Position numbers and translations under genes: made by a program | Origin: Methylophaga thalassica MP | Lineage (GTDB): Bacteria > Pseudomonadota > Gammaproteobacteria > Nitrosococcales > Methylophagaceae | NCBI RefSeq assembly: GCF_000214595.1 | Contig: NZ_AFIG01000001.1 | Location: 1,964,382 to 2,028,381 of the forward strand | Reading direction: 5' to 3' | Length of the DNA stretch: 64,000 nucleotides | Shown here: piece by piece, positions 8,985 to 19,215 of the stretch | How positions within the stretch are numbered: the stretch's first letter is position 1 | Layout: every line of letters starts with the position of its first letter | Notes under the pieces: generated by a model | What the model saw: only the letters and a program-made list of their open reading frames with translations | Told to the model about the DNA's origin: nothing | Database searches by the model: none

Positions 8985-9408
8985 GACACTTCCGCTTGTT
9001 TTTGTGTGGCTAGTGAAACACGTTTAATACCTGACTGTTTGATAATCGATAATACGTACTGTAAGCGTTCGACAGGCAAACTGCCATCCACTTTGACTAA
9101 AATACGAAACTTGTCTTTATCTGCTGCAGCCTCAAATTGCTTGTTAATAACGGGTAATAATGCATTATCGTCCACAATGTCCTGCTCAATCGCTACTTGA
9201 CCATTGTCAGATACCACAATAACCAGAGGCTGCTCTATCTGTTTTGTCTCACTAGACGATAAAGGCGGTTGGACTTTAATTGGATCGGATTGACTGATAT
9301 GGCCTGCTACCATAAAAAAGATAAGCATTAAAAAACAATATTTATCAGTGGTACCAGACTATCATCCTGATCTGGTTTTTTATGTTGAATTGTTTGCGCG
9401 ACTTTCAT
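8981..9408 (-). pseudogene. exbD: Second ExbD-family protein, frameshifted at a T6 run
   Basis: The natural start is the ATG at 9408, which shares its A with the TGA stop of the upstream exbD. From there the frame encodes 26 residues that align with an ExbD N terminus (SLVPLINIVF), then hits TAA immediately after six T residues on the coding strand (A run at 9330-9335). One extra T would continue as LMLIFFMVAGHI and yield a normal 142-residue ExbD with a transmembrane helix and periplasmic domain. The break may be a true mutation, a sequencing error in a homopolymer, or a site of slippage. The stop overlaps a new ATG (TAATG), so re-initiation is also possible. The usual transmembrane Asp is Asn23. 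Confidence 0.82.
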
Positions 9409-9800
9409 CAGTTCACTCCAGCCAGACTGACTGATTTGGCACCAGCTTGTTTAAATGCATCCAGTAAATCAATCATTGTTTGCGTTTCAATACCTGATTT
9501 CACATCAATGACATACACGGCTTCAGGATCCTGTTTAACGACTGTCATAACAGAATCCATATCTTTAAGAGATAAGGTCATATTGCCGATTTTATATTTG
9601 CCGTCGTTAGATATCAGCGTTACCACACGCTGATCACGTGATTCAGACTGTGATTCACTCGGGGCCGATACGTCAATTTGGCGCCACTGAATAAAGGTGG
9701 ACGAGAGCATAAAAAATAATAGCAGAATGAACACAACATCAATCAGTGGTGTCAGACTAATCGCCCTTTTATGTCTTGGCTGTTCAGTATTAAGCAGCAT
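9408..9800 (-). CDS. exbD: ExbD/TolR-family biopolymer transport protein
   Basis: This ExbD-family protein of about 130 residues is part of the proton channel that energises TonB. It has one N-terminal membrane helix with the conserved proton-carrying Asp21 (SLTPLIDVVFILLLFFML), followed by a periplasmic domain. I place the start at the ATG at 9800, giving the usual short cytoplasmic N terminus with basic residues; this overlaps the exbB end by 11 bases. A longer frame to 9845 would add 15 hydrophobic residues inside exbB and is unlikely. The stop overlaps the start of the second exbD. Confidence 0.92.
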   Translation of the reverse strand: MLLNTEQPRHKRAISLTPLIDVVFILLLFFMLSSTFIQWRQIDVSAPSESQSESRDQRVVTLISNDGKYKIGNMTLSLKDMDSVMTVVKQDPEAVYVIDVKSGIETQTMIDLLDAFKQAGAKSVSLAGVN

Positions 9801-10626
9801 GGCGCATGGTTTTATTATCTGCAGAAACAGGCTGAGCACGTTCAACAGTAAAGATTTGTGTGACGGTGTCGTTCATTAATGCAGCGACACGTTCAACCTT
9901 ACGTTCCATCCAGTTATGTACAGTCACCACAGGAATAGCGACAGCAAGACCGACAGCAGTGGTCAACAATGCCTGCCAGATACCACCTGATAACACAGAA
10001 GGATCAACCTGATTTCCCGCTGCTTCCATTTGCTGAAAAGCTACGATCATTCCTAGTACAGTACCTAACAAACCTAATAATGGACTTAATGTGGCAATCA
10101 CTTCCAATGGTCGTAAATACGCACGTAATTGATTGAGACGAAGCGTTGCAACACGATCCAGCTCTTCTTTTAACGTGGCCAAATCCATTTTATGTTGTGT
10201 TAAACCACGAATAGAGATTAAGACTAACTCATCTACCGGACGTTTTGGATTGAGTCTCACCATGGCTTCAGCCGCATCACCTTTTTGCCAGTCACGAATC
10301 ACAGACTTGAGGTGTTTTGCAGACTCTGGACGCGTAGACATAAACTGCCAAAGTTTGATTAACACAATCGCTAAAGCGATAACCGAAAATCCCGTTAGAA
10401 TCCAGACAACCGGACCGCCAACATGCATGAATTCAGCAAATTGAGACATAAGCGCATCAGGTTGCTGCTGAGTTAAGGTACTGACATCCGTACCATTCAA
10501 TGCATCAGTTATCCCTGTAGTAACTGCACTTGGATCAGCATTGGCAGCAGAATCTACATTCGTTGCTGTGTCTGCACTATTGCCAATATTCTCTGCTGCA
10601 CTTACTGCGTCATTTTCTTGAGCCAT
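9790..10626 (-). CDS. exbB: ExbB/TolQ-family proton channel protein
   Basis: This 278-residue protein has the three transmembrane helices of the MotA/TolQ/ExbB family (first at about 75-97, then LLGLLGTVLGMIVAF and WQALLTTAVGLAVAIP). It forms the channel of the TonB motor with ExbD. The N-terminal extension of about 65 residues is rich in Ala, Asn, Asp and Thr and has no hydrophobic core, so it is probably a soluble periplasmic tail rather than a signal peptide. The start is supported by a strong GGGGGA site 3 bases upstream. It is the first gene of the operon, directly behind the promoter and Fur box. Confidence 0.94.
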   Translation of the reverse strand: MAQENDAVSAAENIGNSADTATNVDSAANADPSAVTTGITDALNGTDVSTLTQQQPDALMSQFAEFMHVGGPVVWILTGFSVIALAIVLIKLWQFMSTRPESAKHLKSVIRDWQKGDAAEAMVRLNPKRPVDELVLISIRGLTQHKMDLATLKEELDRVATLRLNQLRAYLRPLEVIATLSPLLGLLGTVLGMIVAFQQMEAAGNQVDPSVLSGGIWQALLTTAVGLAVAIPVVTVHNWMERKVERVAALMNDTVTQIFTVERAQPVSADNKTMRHAA

Positions 10627-10648
10627 AAATCCCCCTTTTCAATTTATC

Positions 10649-10678
10649 AATGATAATCGTTATCATTTAGCTTATCAA
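10649..10678 (-). promoter_or_regulatory. Sigma-70 promoter overlapped by Fur box, exbB-tonB operon
   Basis: On the minus strand a -35 box TTGATA (10673-10678) and a -10 box TATCAT (10650-10655) are separated by exactly 17 bases. The spacer and -10 lie in the inverted repeat AATGATAATCGTTATCATT (10649-10667, plus-strand reading), which has 8-base arms and closely matches the Fur consensus. Fur with iron would block RNA polymerase here, so the operon should be induced by iron starvation. Regulation is inferred from the match and the operon content. Confidence 0.88.
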
Positions 10679-10763
10679 GAGGAACTCTTTCCTATTTATA
10701 TAAGGTCTGCTCAGGTCTGTGATTGTCTGAATGGTGATAAAAATTTATATTTATTTTGATAAA

Positions 10764-10790
10764 AAAAAGCCCCGCATTGCGGGGCTTTTT
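10764..10790 (-). terminator. Rho-independent terminator of pnp
   Basis: A GC-rich hairpin (GCCCCGC / GCGGGGC, with ATT or AAT loop) is flanked by A and T runs and is followed on the minus strand by eight T residues. It lies 22 bases past the pnp stop and ends the rimP-pnp region before the exb promoter. Confidence 0.92.
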
Positions 10791-10811
10791 CAGAACACAT
10801 TAAAGAAAAAT

Positions 10812-12911
10812 TTATTCTTCTTCTTTTGTTTCTTCATTAACCGCTTTCATACTTAAACGAATACGGCCTTGGCGATCAACTTCCAGAACTTTCACCTGGA
10901 TTAAATCCCCTTCAGAGAGTTTATCCGACACATTTTCAACTCGTTCTTCAGAAATTTGAGAAATGTGTACCAGACCATCTTTACCAGGCAGAATGGTGAC
11001 AAACGCACCAAAGTCCATTAATTTAGCGACGCGACCTTCATAGATCTTGCCAACTTCAACTTCAGCGGTAATATCTTCTACTCGGCGTAATGCCTGTTGT
11101 CCGGCATTGTAATCAGAAGAGAAGATCATCACGGTACCGTCGTCCTGGATATCGATTGTAGCGCCTGTTTCTTCGGTAATTGCACGGATAGTAGCACCAC
11201 CTTTACCAATAACATCGCGAATTTTATCTGCATTGATTTTAATGGTGATGATGCGAGGTGCAAACTCAGACATTTCAGTACGATGTGAAGAAATGACCGC
11301 ATTCATTTTTGTCAGGATATGCATACGACCATCACGTGCCTGTGCTAATGCAGTGCGCATGATTTCTTCATTGATACCTTCGATCTTGATATCCATTTGC
11401 AGCGCTGTAACACCTTTTTCAGTACCAGCCACTTTAAAGTCCATATCGCCCAAGTGATCTTCATCACCCAAGATATCTGTCAGAACAGCATAACCATTTT
11501 CTTCTTTGATTAACCCCATCGCGATACCAGCAACAGGCGCTTTGATAGGTACACCAGCATCCATCAATGCCAAGCTAGTACCACAAACAGAGGCCATTGA
11601 GCTTGAACCGTTTGATTCAGTGATTTCAGAGACCACACGAACCACATAGGGGAACTCAGCTGCAGTTGGCATAACCGCTTGCACGCCACGTTTCGCCAAT
11701 TTACCGTGACCAATTTCACGACGTTTTGGCGAACCCACCATACCGGTTTCACCTACACAGTAAGGAGGAAAGTTGTAATGCAACATAAAGCGATCACGGT
11801 ATTCACCTTCAACCGCATCAATCGTTTGAGCATCACGCTCTGCACCTAATGTCGCGATGACAATAGCCTGCGTTTCACCACGAGTGAATAATGCAGAACC
11901 ATGAACACGTGGAACCAGGCCTGTTTCGACAAAGATAGGACGAACGCTGGCAGTATCACGGCCATCAATACGTGGTTCACCAGCAATAATTCTGCCGCGA
12001 ACTAATTCTTTTTCAAGCTTGGAGAAAACACCTTTCACCTCTTCTTCATCATATTCAGACTCATCAGAGACCAGTGCTTCAACAGCCGCGTTTCTAACTT
12101 TGCTCAGTTCATCCAGACGAGCCAGTTTGTCGCTAATCGCGTATGCCGCTTGAATACCAGCATAGGCTTGTTCTTTAACCATGTTGTACAAGGTTTCGTC
12201 TTTCTCTGGTGCCGTCCAGTCCCATGCAGGTTTGCCCGCTTCAGCTTGCAATGCTTTAATCAAGTCCATCGCTGTTTGCATTTGCTGATGACCGAACATA
12301 ACTGAACCCAGCATCACTTCTTCAGGCAGTTCAGAGGCTTCAGATTCAACCATTAATACGGCTGACTCAGTACCCGCAACAACCAAATCCAACGCGCTGT
12401 TATCAAGTTGTGATTTATTTGGATTTAAAACATAAGCGCCATCAATATAACCTACGCGCGCAGCACCTAATGGACCGTTAAATGGGATACCAGAAATAGC
12501 TAAGGCAGCAGATGCACCAATCATTGCAGGAATATCAGGATCAATTTCTGGATCCAGACCAATCACTGTGGCTACAACCTGAACTTCATTGATAAAGCCA
12601 TTTGGGAATAATGGGCGAAGAGGACGGTCAATCAGACGTGAAGTCAGTGTTTCTTTTTCTGTTGGACGTCCTTCACGTTTGAAAAAGCCACCAGGGATTT
12701 TACCAGCTGAATAAGCACGTTCTTGATAATTAACTGTTAATGGAAAAAAGTCCTGGCCTGGTTTAACCTCTTTTTTACCGACAACGGTGACTAAAACTGC
12801 TGTTTCACCAAGACTTGCGATAACTGCACCACCCGCTTGGCGTGCAATTTTCCCCGTTTCTAAACTTAATGTGTGCTGGCCGTATTGAACTGTCTTTTTT
12901 ACTGAGTTCAC
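10812..12911 (-). CDS. pnp: Polyribonucleotide nucleotidyltransferase (PNPase)
   Basis: PNPase degrades RNA 3' to 5' phosphorolytically and is part of the degradosome. The 699-residue product has two RNase PH domains joined by the helical linker, then a KH domain ([12 protein letters not shown]) and an S1 domain ([18 protein letters not shown]). I chose the GTG at 12911 (protein starting with [12 protein letters not shown]) because AAGG lies about 8 bases upstream and the length matches the family; the ATG at 12974 would add 21 unrelated residues. It follows rpsO, separated by a hairpin where processing and autoregulation occur in E. coli. Confidence 0.97.
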   Translation of the reverse strand: MNSVKKTVQYGQHTLSLETGKIARQAGGAVIASLGETAVLVTVVGKKEVKPGQDFFPLTVNYQERAYSAGKIPGGFFKREGRPTEKETLTSRLIDRPLRPLFPNGFINEVQVVATVIGLDPEIDPDIPAMIGASAALAISGIPFNGPLGAARVGYIDGAYVLNPNKSQLDNSALDLVVAGTESAVLMVESEASELPEEVMLGSVMFGHQQMQTAMDLIKALQAEAGKPAWDWTAPEKDETLYNMVKEQAYAGIQAAYAISDKLARLDELSKVRNAAVEALVSDESEYDEEEVKGVFSKLEKELVRGRIIAGEPRIDGRDTASVRPIFVETGLVPRVHGSALFTRGETQAIVIATLGAERDAQTIDAVEGEYRDRFMLHYNFPPYCVGETGMVGSPKRREIGHGKLAKRGVQAVMPTAAEFPYVVRVVSEITESNGSSSMASVCGTSLALMDAGVPIKAPVAGIAMGLIKEENGYAVLTDILGDEDHLGDMDFKVAGTEKGVTALQMDIKIEGINEEIMRTALAQARDGRMHILTKMNAVISSHRTEMSEFAPRIITIKINADKIRDVIGKGGATIRAITEETGATIDIQDDGTVMIFSSDYNAGQQALRRVEDITAEVEVGKIYEGRVAKLMDFGAFVTILPGKDGLVHISQISEERVENVSDKLSEGDLIQVKVLEVDRQGRIRLSMKAVNEETKEEE

Positions 12912-12987
12912 TCTTTTTTCCTTCTCTTCTCTGTTGTCAGTTATGGACCCGTTCCACAACTGATATGAATTCATAAATCTAAAAATG

Positions 12988-13026
12988 AATATGCCCCTGA
13001 AACCGTTATAGCTTCAGGGGCATATT
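12988..13026 (-). terminator. Hairpin between rpsO and pnp (attenuator/[14 protein letters not shown])
   Basis: A 14-base inverted repeat (AATATGCCCCTGAA with TTCAGGGGCATATT) encloses an 11-base loop. The T tract on the minus strand is short and interrupted, so termination is likely partial. The same place in E. coli carries the rpsO attenuator with RNase [15 protein letters not shown] nearby. Confidence 0.75.
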
Positions 13027-13099
13027 TTATATATCCTGCCTTGAGGTCGCCGAATTGACCGGCCACATTGGCTGCATATTCTGAGTCACCAAAATCAAC

Positions 13100-13369
13100 T
13101 TAGCGACGTAAACCTAATTCAGCAATCAGTGCACGGTAACGTTCGATATCTGTCTTTTTCAGATAGTCCAACATTTTACGACGGCTGCTAACCATTTTTA
13201 ACAGACCTTGACGTGAATGATGATCGTGAATGTTTGTTTTAAAATGTTCTGACAAGTTTGTAATACGTGCTGTTAATAAAGCAACTTGTACTTCAGCAGA
13301 ACCAGTATCACCTTCTGAACGAGCAAATTTAGTGATAAGTTCTTTCTTTTGTTGTGCAGAAATAGACAT
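13100..13369 (-). CDS. rpsO: 30S ribosomal protein S15
   Basis: This 89-residue protein has the standard S15 length and sequence ([40 protein letters not shown]). It binds 16S rRNA in the platform of the small subunit. The ATG at 13369 is supported by TGGAG seven bases upstream; a further upstream in-frame start at 13381 lacks support. It lies between truB and pnp as in other gammaproteobacteria. A gap of about 130 bases behind truB probably contains its own promoter, which I could not place with confidence. Confidence 0.98.
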   Translation of the reverse strand: MSISAQQKKELITKFARSEGDTGSAEVQVALLTARITNLSEHFKTNIHDHHSRQGLLKMVSSRRKMLDYLKKTDIERYRALIAELGLRR

Positions 13370-13502
13370 TAAATACTCCAACTTTATATAGCTTTCGCTA
13401 CTAGTTAAATTCTGAACTGCCCCAGCTACTTCACACCAGAACAGCCAACCTTTTTGAAGGTAGGAATTCTACCGACTTTCTTAATACGAAACAAGGCGTA
13501 AG

Positions 13503-14429
13503 TTAAGACACCGCATTCGCGAATAATCGCTTCGGTGCTACTACTCCCTCTGCTGACATCTCACCTAGGCCAAGAAATTGATTATTCATATTAAATAATC
13601 TGACATTTGCGCTTTTAAAGGGTGTTTGCACAGTGACCGATTGCCCAAAACCGATACTTTTTGTGCCCTCTTCATCAAGCACAATTGCAGGCCAGTCAGG
13701 TAAAGCATCTTCAGCCTGCTGCAAGCTGGCATCTAATGTTACAAAACCATCTTTGTCGGCCATTTCCTGCAAGGTTTCAACGGTTATCGCTTCTGATAAA
13801 TCATAGCCTGCTACCGCTGTTCTTCTTAACATGATGACATGCCCACCGGTTCCTAAAGCATGGCTAATATCTTCAACTAAGGTACGAATATAAGTACCTT
13901 TGCTACAGCGTACGGATAAGGTGAAGCGATCAGACTGGCAATCGATTATATCGATAGCATAGATAAAAATGCGGCGCGCTTTTCGCTCAACATCAATACC
14001 TTGTCTTGCCAACTTGTATAACGGCTGGCCCTGATGTTTTAGAGCAGAAAACATGGGCGGAACCTGTTCGATTTCGCCTAGAAATTGCTGGGTGACCTGG
14101 CTTAATGTGTCTTCGTTAAATTCTGGCACAGGCATTTCATTGATGACATTGCCATCCGAATCACCACTGTCAGTGACAATGCCTAATTGGCAAGTCACCA
14201 GATACTGTTTATCAGCATCCAATAAATAACTGGATAATTTGGTAGCATCGCCCAGGCAGACCGGCAAAACACCTGTTGCTAGCGGATCAAGACTCCCTGT
14301 ATGACCTGCTTTTTTTGCATCAAACAGTCGTTTAACGCGTTGAAGAATATGATTTGAACTGTGACCAGTAGGTTTATCAATGATCACAATACCGGTGATA
14401 TCCCGGCCTTTTTTATGTCGTCTTGCCAT
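13503..14429 (-). CDS. truB: tRNA pseudouridine(55) synthase TruB
   Basis: TruB converts U55 in the T loop of tRNAs to pseudouridine. The 308-residue protein has the catalytic Asp48 in GHTGSLDPLATGVLP, the KGTYIRTL motif, and a C-terminal PUA-like region. Length and order match the family. It starts 11 bases downstream of the rbfA stop, within the nusA-infB operon. Confidence 0.97.
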   Translation of the reverse strand: MARRHKKGRDITGIVIIDKPTGHSSNHILQRVKRLFDAKKAGHTGSLDPLATGVLPVCLGDATKLSSYLLDADKQYLVTCQLGIVTDSGDSDGNVINEMPVPEFNEDTLSQVTQQFLGEIEQVPPMFSALKHQGQPLYKLARQGIDVERKARRIFIYAIDIIDCQSDRFTLSVRCSKGTYIRTLVEDISHALGTGGHVIMLRRTAVAGYDLSEAITVETLQEMADKDGFVTLDASLQQAEDALPDWPAIVLDEEGTKSIGFGQSVTVQTPFKSANVRLFNMNNQFLGLGEMSAEGVVAPKRLFANAVS

Positions 14430-14440
14430 TGCTGAATAAA

Positions 14441-14821
14441 TTAGTCTTCGTCATCCCGACGAATATCAGCATTCGCTTTGGCAATGAGATCATCCATATG
14501 AAAACCATGTTCTAAGGTTTTATCATAGAAGAACTGGAGTTCAGGCATATTCCTGAGTTTAACGCGACCCGCCAGACCTCTGCGCAGATAACCAGAGGCA
14601 CTATTTAATCCGGCCAGACATTCTTTAATATCTTGCTCGTCTTCGAAACCATTAAAACGCGTTACATAGACTTTGGCATATTTCAGATCTGAAGTGACAT
14701 CGACATGTGAGACGGTGACCATACCCACACGTGGATCAGAAATCTCGCGTTGAAGCATCAACGCGAGTTCTCTCATTATGACTTCGCTAAAGCGATTTGT
14801 ACGACTAAATTCTCTTGCCAT
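14441..14821 (-). CDS. rbfA: Ribosome-binding factor A
   Basis: RbfA is a KH-like small protein needed for late 30S maturation and cold adaptation. The 126-residue product has the family's N-terminal motif (REFSRTNRFSEVIMREL), DPRVGMVTVSHVDVTSDL, and MPELQFFYDKTLEHG. Its ATG shares one base with the infB stop (TAATG), so it is translationally coupled. Confidence 0.97.
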   Translation of the reverse strand: MAREFSRTNRFSEVIMRELALMLQREISDPRVGMVTVSHVDVTSDLKYAKVYVTRFNGFEDEQDIKECLAGLNSASGYLRRGLAGRVKLRNMPELQFFYDKTLEHGFHMDDLIAKANADIRRDDED

Positions 14822-17628
14822 TACAGGGTCGGTTTCATCAATACACGTTCATAGACTTCAATCTGGTCGCCAGGTTTAACGTCTTTGTAGTTTTTCACAC
14901 CAATACCACATTCGGTACCCGCATTCACTTCGTTAACATCATCCTTGAAACGACGTAATGATTCGAGTTCACCTTCGTAAACAACGACATTGTCACGTAG
15001 TACACGAATTGGGTTATTACGTTTAACCGTACCTTCAACAACCAAACAACCGGCAATGTCACCAAACTTAGGCGATCTGAATACATCATCAACTCGAGCC
15101 AGACCAATTATCTCATCTCTATATACAGGTTCAAGCATACCTGTCATTGCTTTAGTCACGACATCAAGCAAGTCGTAAATAATGCTGAAGTACTGAACGT
15201 CCAGACCTTTTTCAGCAATCACTTTTCGCGCTGCATTATCGGCACGAACGTTAAAGCCAATCAGAATCGCATCAGATGCGGCCGCAAGTTGAGCATCGGT
15301 TTCATTAATACCACCAACACCTGAGCCAACCACTCTGACTTTAACCATATCTGTAGACAGTTTTTGTAGTCCCTGACTAACCGCTTCAACAGAACCGTGA
15401 ACGTCGCCTTTAATAACCACATTAAGTGTTTTAACGTCACCTTCTTCCATTTTATTGAACATTTCGTCCAATTTAGCCGCTTGCTGTTGAGCCATTTTTT
15501 GCTCTCTGGCTTTGGTTTGACGGAAGTTAGCAATTTCGCGTGCGGTACGATCATCTGGTGCAGCCTGAAGCTCATCACCTGCTGCTGGAGTACCGGATAA
15601 ACCAAGTAACTCTACTGGTGTTGATGGACCAGCATGATTCAGCTGTTCACCTGTTTCATTAAACATAGCCCGGACACGACCATACTCCTGACCTACGACA
15701 ACGATATCGCCTTTATTTAGCGTACCTTGCTGTACCAGAACAGTTACGACCGTACCACGACCTTTATCCAGACGAGCCTCAATAACCGTACCGTGTGCAG
15801 GACCTTCTTCAGGTGCTTTCAGTTCCATTACTTCAGCCTGAATAGAAATTGCTTCCAGTAGGTCTTCAATTCCCTGGCCTGTCAATGCAGAGACAGGAAT
15901 AAATTGCACATCACCACCCCAGTCTTCAGGAATGACTTCATGATTAGCCAGCTCCTGTTTAACACGTTCTGGATTAGCGTCTTGCTTATCGATCTTATTC
16001 ACAGCAACAATGATCATTGATTCAGCCGCTTTCGCATGCTGAATAGCTTCAATTGTTTGCGGCATAACACCATCATCAGCGGCAACAACCAAGATAACGA
16101 TATCCGTCACTTTAGCACCGCGAGAACGCATTTCAGTGAAAGCAGCATGGCCAGGCGTGTCAAGGAAAGCAATTTGTCCACGGCTGGTTTCGACTTTATA
16201 AGCACCGATATGTTGTGTAATACCACCGGCTTCGCCAGAAGTTACTTTAGTGCGACGAATATAGTCCAGCAATGATGTTTTACCATGGTCAACATGACCC
16301 ATAACGGTAACAACCGGTGCTCTTGGAACAGCTTCGCCCTGATTCTCATCGGAAACTTGAAGCGCTTGTTCAACTTCATTTTCCAGAATCGGTTTCGCAA
16401 TATGGCCCATTTCTTCAACAACGATAATCGCCGTATCCTGATCCAGGACCTGATTAATCGTCGCCATCGTACCAAGCCCCATAAGGGTTTTAATCACTTC
16501 AGCGGCTTTAACTGACATTCGTAGAGCCAAGTCAGAAACACTAATCGTTTCAGGTACATTCACTTCACGAACAACAGGCGCCGTTGGTTTAGAAAAACCA
16601 TGTTCCTGATCTTTACTTACAGAAACTTTAGATGCACCGCCGCCTTTTTTCTTCTTACGACGACCACCTTTACCTTCGGTCACATGGAGCTCTTTACGCT
16701 CGAAATCATCATCGTTACGACCACCTTTACGGCCAGACTTATCACGATTATGTTTCGCTTCGGCATCTTTAGTTTTACGCACACCGGCTTTCTGCTCTTT
16801 GGCTTGAGCTTCAGCGGCTGCGGCTCGAGCTTTTTCTTTTTCTTTTTCTAAAGCCTCTTCTTCTTCGCGCGCTTTTTTCTTGGCTTCAAGTGCCTTTTCA
16901 GCTTCTATTCGAGCTAGGTTAGCAGCACGGCGTTTCGCATCGGCTTCTTCAAGCTTTTTATGAGCAAGCTGTGAGGCGGATAACGTTTTTTCTGTTGTTT
17001 GCTTTGGTTTAGGATTCACTTTTTCTTCAATTGCTTTTTCAGCTTTCTTAGATTTAGCTTCTTCTTCCAGGGCTTTTCTCTCTTCTTCTGCTGCTAGTTT
17101 AGCTTCTTCTGAAGCTTTATTTTCTGCTTCAATAGCAGCAGCCACTGCAGCGGCTTCTTCCTCTGACTCTCGTAAACGTCGCGCTTCGTCTTCTTGTTGA
17201 CGACGCTTAGCTTCTTCTAAGCGAAGAGCCTCAAGCCTCGCTACCTCTGCAGCTTGTTGTTCAGCCACACTCAATTGAGGTGTTTGTTCAGCGTTATTAG
17301 TTGTATCTTCAACTTCATCACGTTTTACGTAGGTTCGCTTTTTGCGAACTTCTACACTGACACTTTTACCGCCACGAGCAGCACCACCTAATTTAATTTC
17401 ACTGACAGACTTACGCTTCAGTGTAATTTTCTTCGGTGTGGTAGTTTCACCATCGCCAGATTTACCATGACGCTGTTGCAAGAATTGTAATAACGTCTGT
17501 TTTTGATCTTCGGTGATGAAATCATCAGGCTTTGAGACGTTAATCCCTGCTTCGTTCAGCTGTTCGACCAAGCGTTCAGCTGTAATTCCGACTGTGCCAG
17601 CTAGGTCCTTAACCCTCATGTCACTCAT
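14821..17628 (-). CDS. infB: Translation initiation factor IF-2
   Basis: IF-2 is the GTPase that brings initiator tRNA to the 30S subunit. The 935-residue protein has IF2_N modules at the N terminus, then a long Glu/Ala/Lys-rich linker (about 110-330) and a second IF2_N region ([17 protein letters not shown]). The G domain has GHVDHGKT (about 445), DTPGH and NKID, followed by domains II-IV. A GGGGAG site six bases before ATG supports the start. The charged linker gives several false open frames on the other strand. It starts 3 bases after nusA. Confidence 0.98.
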   Translation of the reverse strand: MSDMRVKDLAGTVGITAERLVEQLNEAGINVSKPDDFITEDQKQTLLQFLQQRHGKSGDGETTTPKKITLKRKSVSEIKLGGAARGGKSVSVEVRKKRTYVKRDEVEDTTNNAEQTPQLSVAEQQAAEVARLEALRLEEAKRRQQEDEARRLRESEEEAAAVAAAIEAENKASEEAKLAAEEERKALEEEAKSKKAEKAIEEKVNPKPKQTTEKTLSASQLAHKKLEEADAKRRAANLARIEAEKALEAKKKAREEEEALEKEKEKARAAAAEAQAKEQKAGVRKTKDAEAKHNRDKSGRKGGRNDDDFERKELHVTEGKGGRRKKKKGGGASKVSVSKDQEHGFSKPTAPVVREVNVPETISVSDLALRMSVKAAEVIKTLMGLGTMATINQVLDQDTAIIVVEEMGHIAKPILENEVEQALQVSDENQGEAVPRAPVVTVMGHVDHGKTSLLDYIRRTKVTSGEAGGITQHIGAYKVETSRGQIAFLDTPGHAAFTEMRSRGAKVTDIVILVVAADDGVMPQTIEAIQHAKAAESMIIVAVNKIDKQDANPERVKQELANHEVIPEDWGGDVQFIPVSALTGQGIEDLLEAISIQAEVMELKAPEEGPAHGTVIEARLDKGRGTVVTVLVQQGTLNKGDIVVVGQEYGRVRAMFNETGEQLNHAGPSTPVELLGLSGTPAAGDELQAAPDDRTAREIANFRQTKAREQKMAQQQAAKLDEMFNKMEEGDVKTLNVVIKGDVHGSVEAVSQGLQKLSTDMVKVRVVGSGVGGINETDAQLAAASDAILIGFNVRADNAARKVIAEKGLDVQYFSIIYDLLDVVTKAMTGMLEPVYRDEIIGLARVDDVFRSPKFGDIAGCLVVEGTVKRNNPIRVLRDNVVVYEGELESLRRFKDDVNEVNAGTECGIGVKNYKDVKPGDQIEVYERVLMKPTL

Positions 17629-17631
17629 TGG

Positions 17632-19140
17632 TTACTCCCCTGCATCTGTTTGTTCGTCAGCAAACCACGATTCTCTGGCTTTCATGATAAGTGCAGCAGC
17701 TTGCTTTTCATCCATATCACCTATTTCAACTAGCTCATCAACAGCAAGCTCAGCTAAATCATCAAGATCAGTGATACCTTTACTTCCTAAGGTTAACGCG
17801 AGATCTCGTGTCATACCTTCCATATCAATCAACTCTTGTGTGGGTTCGGCCGATTCAAGTTGTTCTTCACTAGCAATCGCTCGAGTTAATAGAACATCTC
17901 TAGCTCTTGAACGCAGTTCAGCGACGATATCTGCATCAAACTCTTCAATATCTAGCATTTCATGTTCAGGCACATAAGCCACTTCTTCAAGCGAAGAGAA
18001 ACCTTCCTGAGCCAGGATTAACGCGACATCTTCATCGACATCCAAATCCGCCATAAATGTTTTGATCAGAGCACCGATTTCTGATTCTGCTTTTTTATCA
18101 GCATCAGATGCTGACATCACATTGAGTTCCCAGCCTGTTAACTGACTAGCTAAACGTACATTTTGACCACCACGGCCAATTGCTTGTGATAATTGTGCAT
18201 CTTCAACTGCAATATCCATGCTATGTGCATCTTCATCTACAACGATAGATAACACTTCTGCAGGAGCCATTGCATTAATCGCAAAACGAGCAACATCTTG
18301 GTCCCAGAGAATAATATCAACACGTTCCCCAGCCAACTCATTGGTCACAGCCTGTACACGTGAGCCACGCATACCAACACAGGCACCAACCGGGTCAATG
18401 CGAGACTCTTTCGCTAATACAGCTATTTTAGCTCTCAAACCGGCATCACGAGCAGCACCTTTGATTTCAATCATGCCATCGCTGATTTCAGGGACTTCCA
18501 AACGGAAAAGTTCGATTAACAACTCAGGTGCAACACGACTTACAATAAGTTGAGGGCCACGACCTTCTGGTCTGATTTCTTTTAAATAACCACGAATGCG
18601 ATCACCGGTCCGGAAACTTTCACGTGGAATCATTTCTTCACGAGGTAAGAATGCTTCAGCATTGCCACCTAGATCCAAGGTGACATTACCGCGTTCTACA
18701 CGCTTAACTGTACCGTGGATCATCTGACCGACTTTTTCACGATACTGATCGACCACTTGTGCACGCTCAGCTTCACGTACTTTTTGAACAATAACTTGTT
18801 TTGCAGTTTGCGCCGCAATACGACCAAACTCTACAGACTCCATCGGCTCACGAATGTAATCGCCAACAACTGCATCTGCTTTTTTCTCTTGAGCATCTTC
18901 TATGGTAATTTCTGTTTCTGGTGATTGGTAGTCTTCATCTTCTACAATCAGCCATTGACGGAAAGTTTCGTAATTACCTGTGACACGATCAATTTGCACA
19001 TGTGCATCCAATGCCATGTCATAGCGTTTACGCGTAGCCATTGCTAACGCCGCTTCAATTGCCTGAAAAATGACTTCCTTACCCACGCCTTTTTCATTAG
19101 ACATGGCATCGACAACCAATAAAATTTCTTTGTTATTCAT
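17632..19140 (-). CDS. nusA: Transcription termination/antitermination factor NusA
   Basis: NusA binds RNA polymerase and modulates pausing, termination and antitermination. The 502-residue protein has the N-terminal polymerase-binding domain ([16 protein letters not shown]), an S1 domain ([17 protein letters not shown]), two KH domains ([24 protein letters not shown]) and two C-terminal acidic helical repeats like those of E. coli. The ATG at 19140 fits the family N terminus, with GGGGG about 4 bases upstream; a GTG directly before it is also in frame. Confidence 0.97.
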   Translation of the reverse strand: MNNKEILLVVDAMSNEKGVGKEVIFQAIEAALAMATRKRYDMALDAHVQIDRVTGNYETFRQWLIVEDEDYQSPETEITIEDAQEKKADAVVGDYIREPMESVEFGRIAAQTAKQVIVQKVREAERAQVVDQYREKVGQMIHGTVKRVERGNVTLDLGGNAEAFLPREEMIPRESFRTGDRIRGYLKEIRPEGRGPQLIVSRVAPELLIELFRLEVPEISDGMIEIKGAARDAGLRAKIAVLAKESRIDPVGACVGMRGSRVQAVTNELAGERVDIILWDQDVARFAINAMAPAEVLSIVVDEDAHSMDIAVEDAQLSQAIGRGGQNVRLASQLTGWELNVMSASDADKKAESEIGALIKTFMADLDVDEDVALILAQEGFSSLEEVAYVPEHEMLDIEEFDADIVAELRSRARDVLLTRAIASEEQLESAEPTQELIDMEGMTRDLALTLGSKGITDLDDLAELAVDELVEIGDMDEKQAAALIMKARESWFADEQTDAGE

Positions 19141-19215
19141 CACGCCCCCAGTGGATTACGTAGCAGACCAATCCAGCTCAGTATTCAATTATTAACCGCT
19201 AATAATACGCTTTTT

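Noticed and set aside
8523-9200. 225-residue plus-strand open frame opposite tonB and exbD
   Set aside because: It is the complement of the Pro/Glu/Lys repeats of TonB, gives a Phe/Arg-rich low-complexity product, and has no ribosome site.
15261-15605. 114-residue minus-strand frame inside infB
   Set aside because: Alternative frame of infB; no start signal and no recognisable domain.
17513-17977. 154-residue plus-strand open frame across the infB/nusA junction
   Set aside because: Ser/Ala-rich shadow of two well-supported genes on the other strand.
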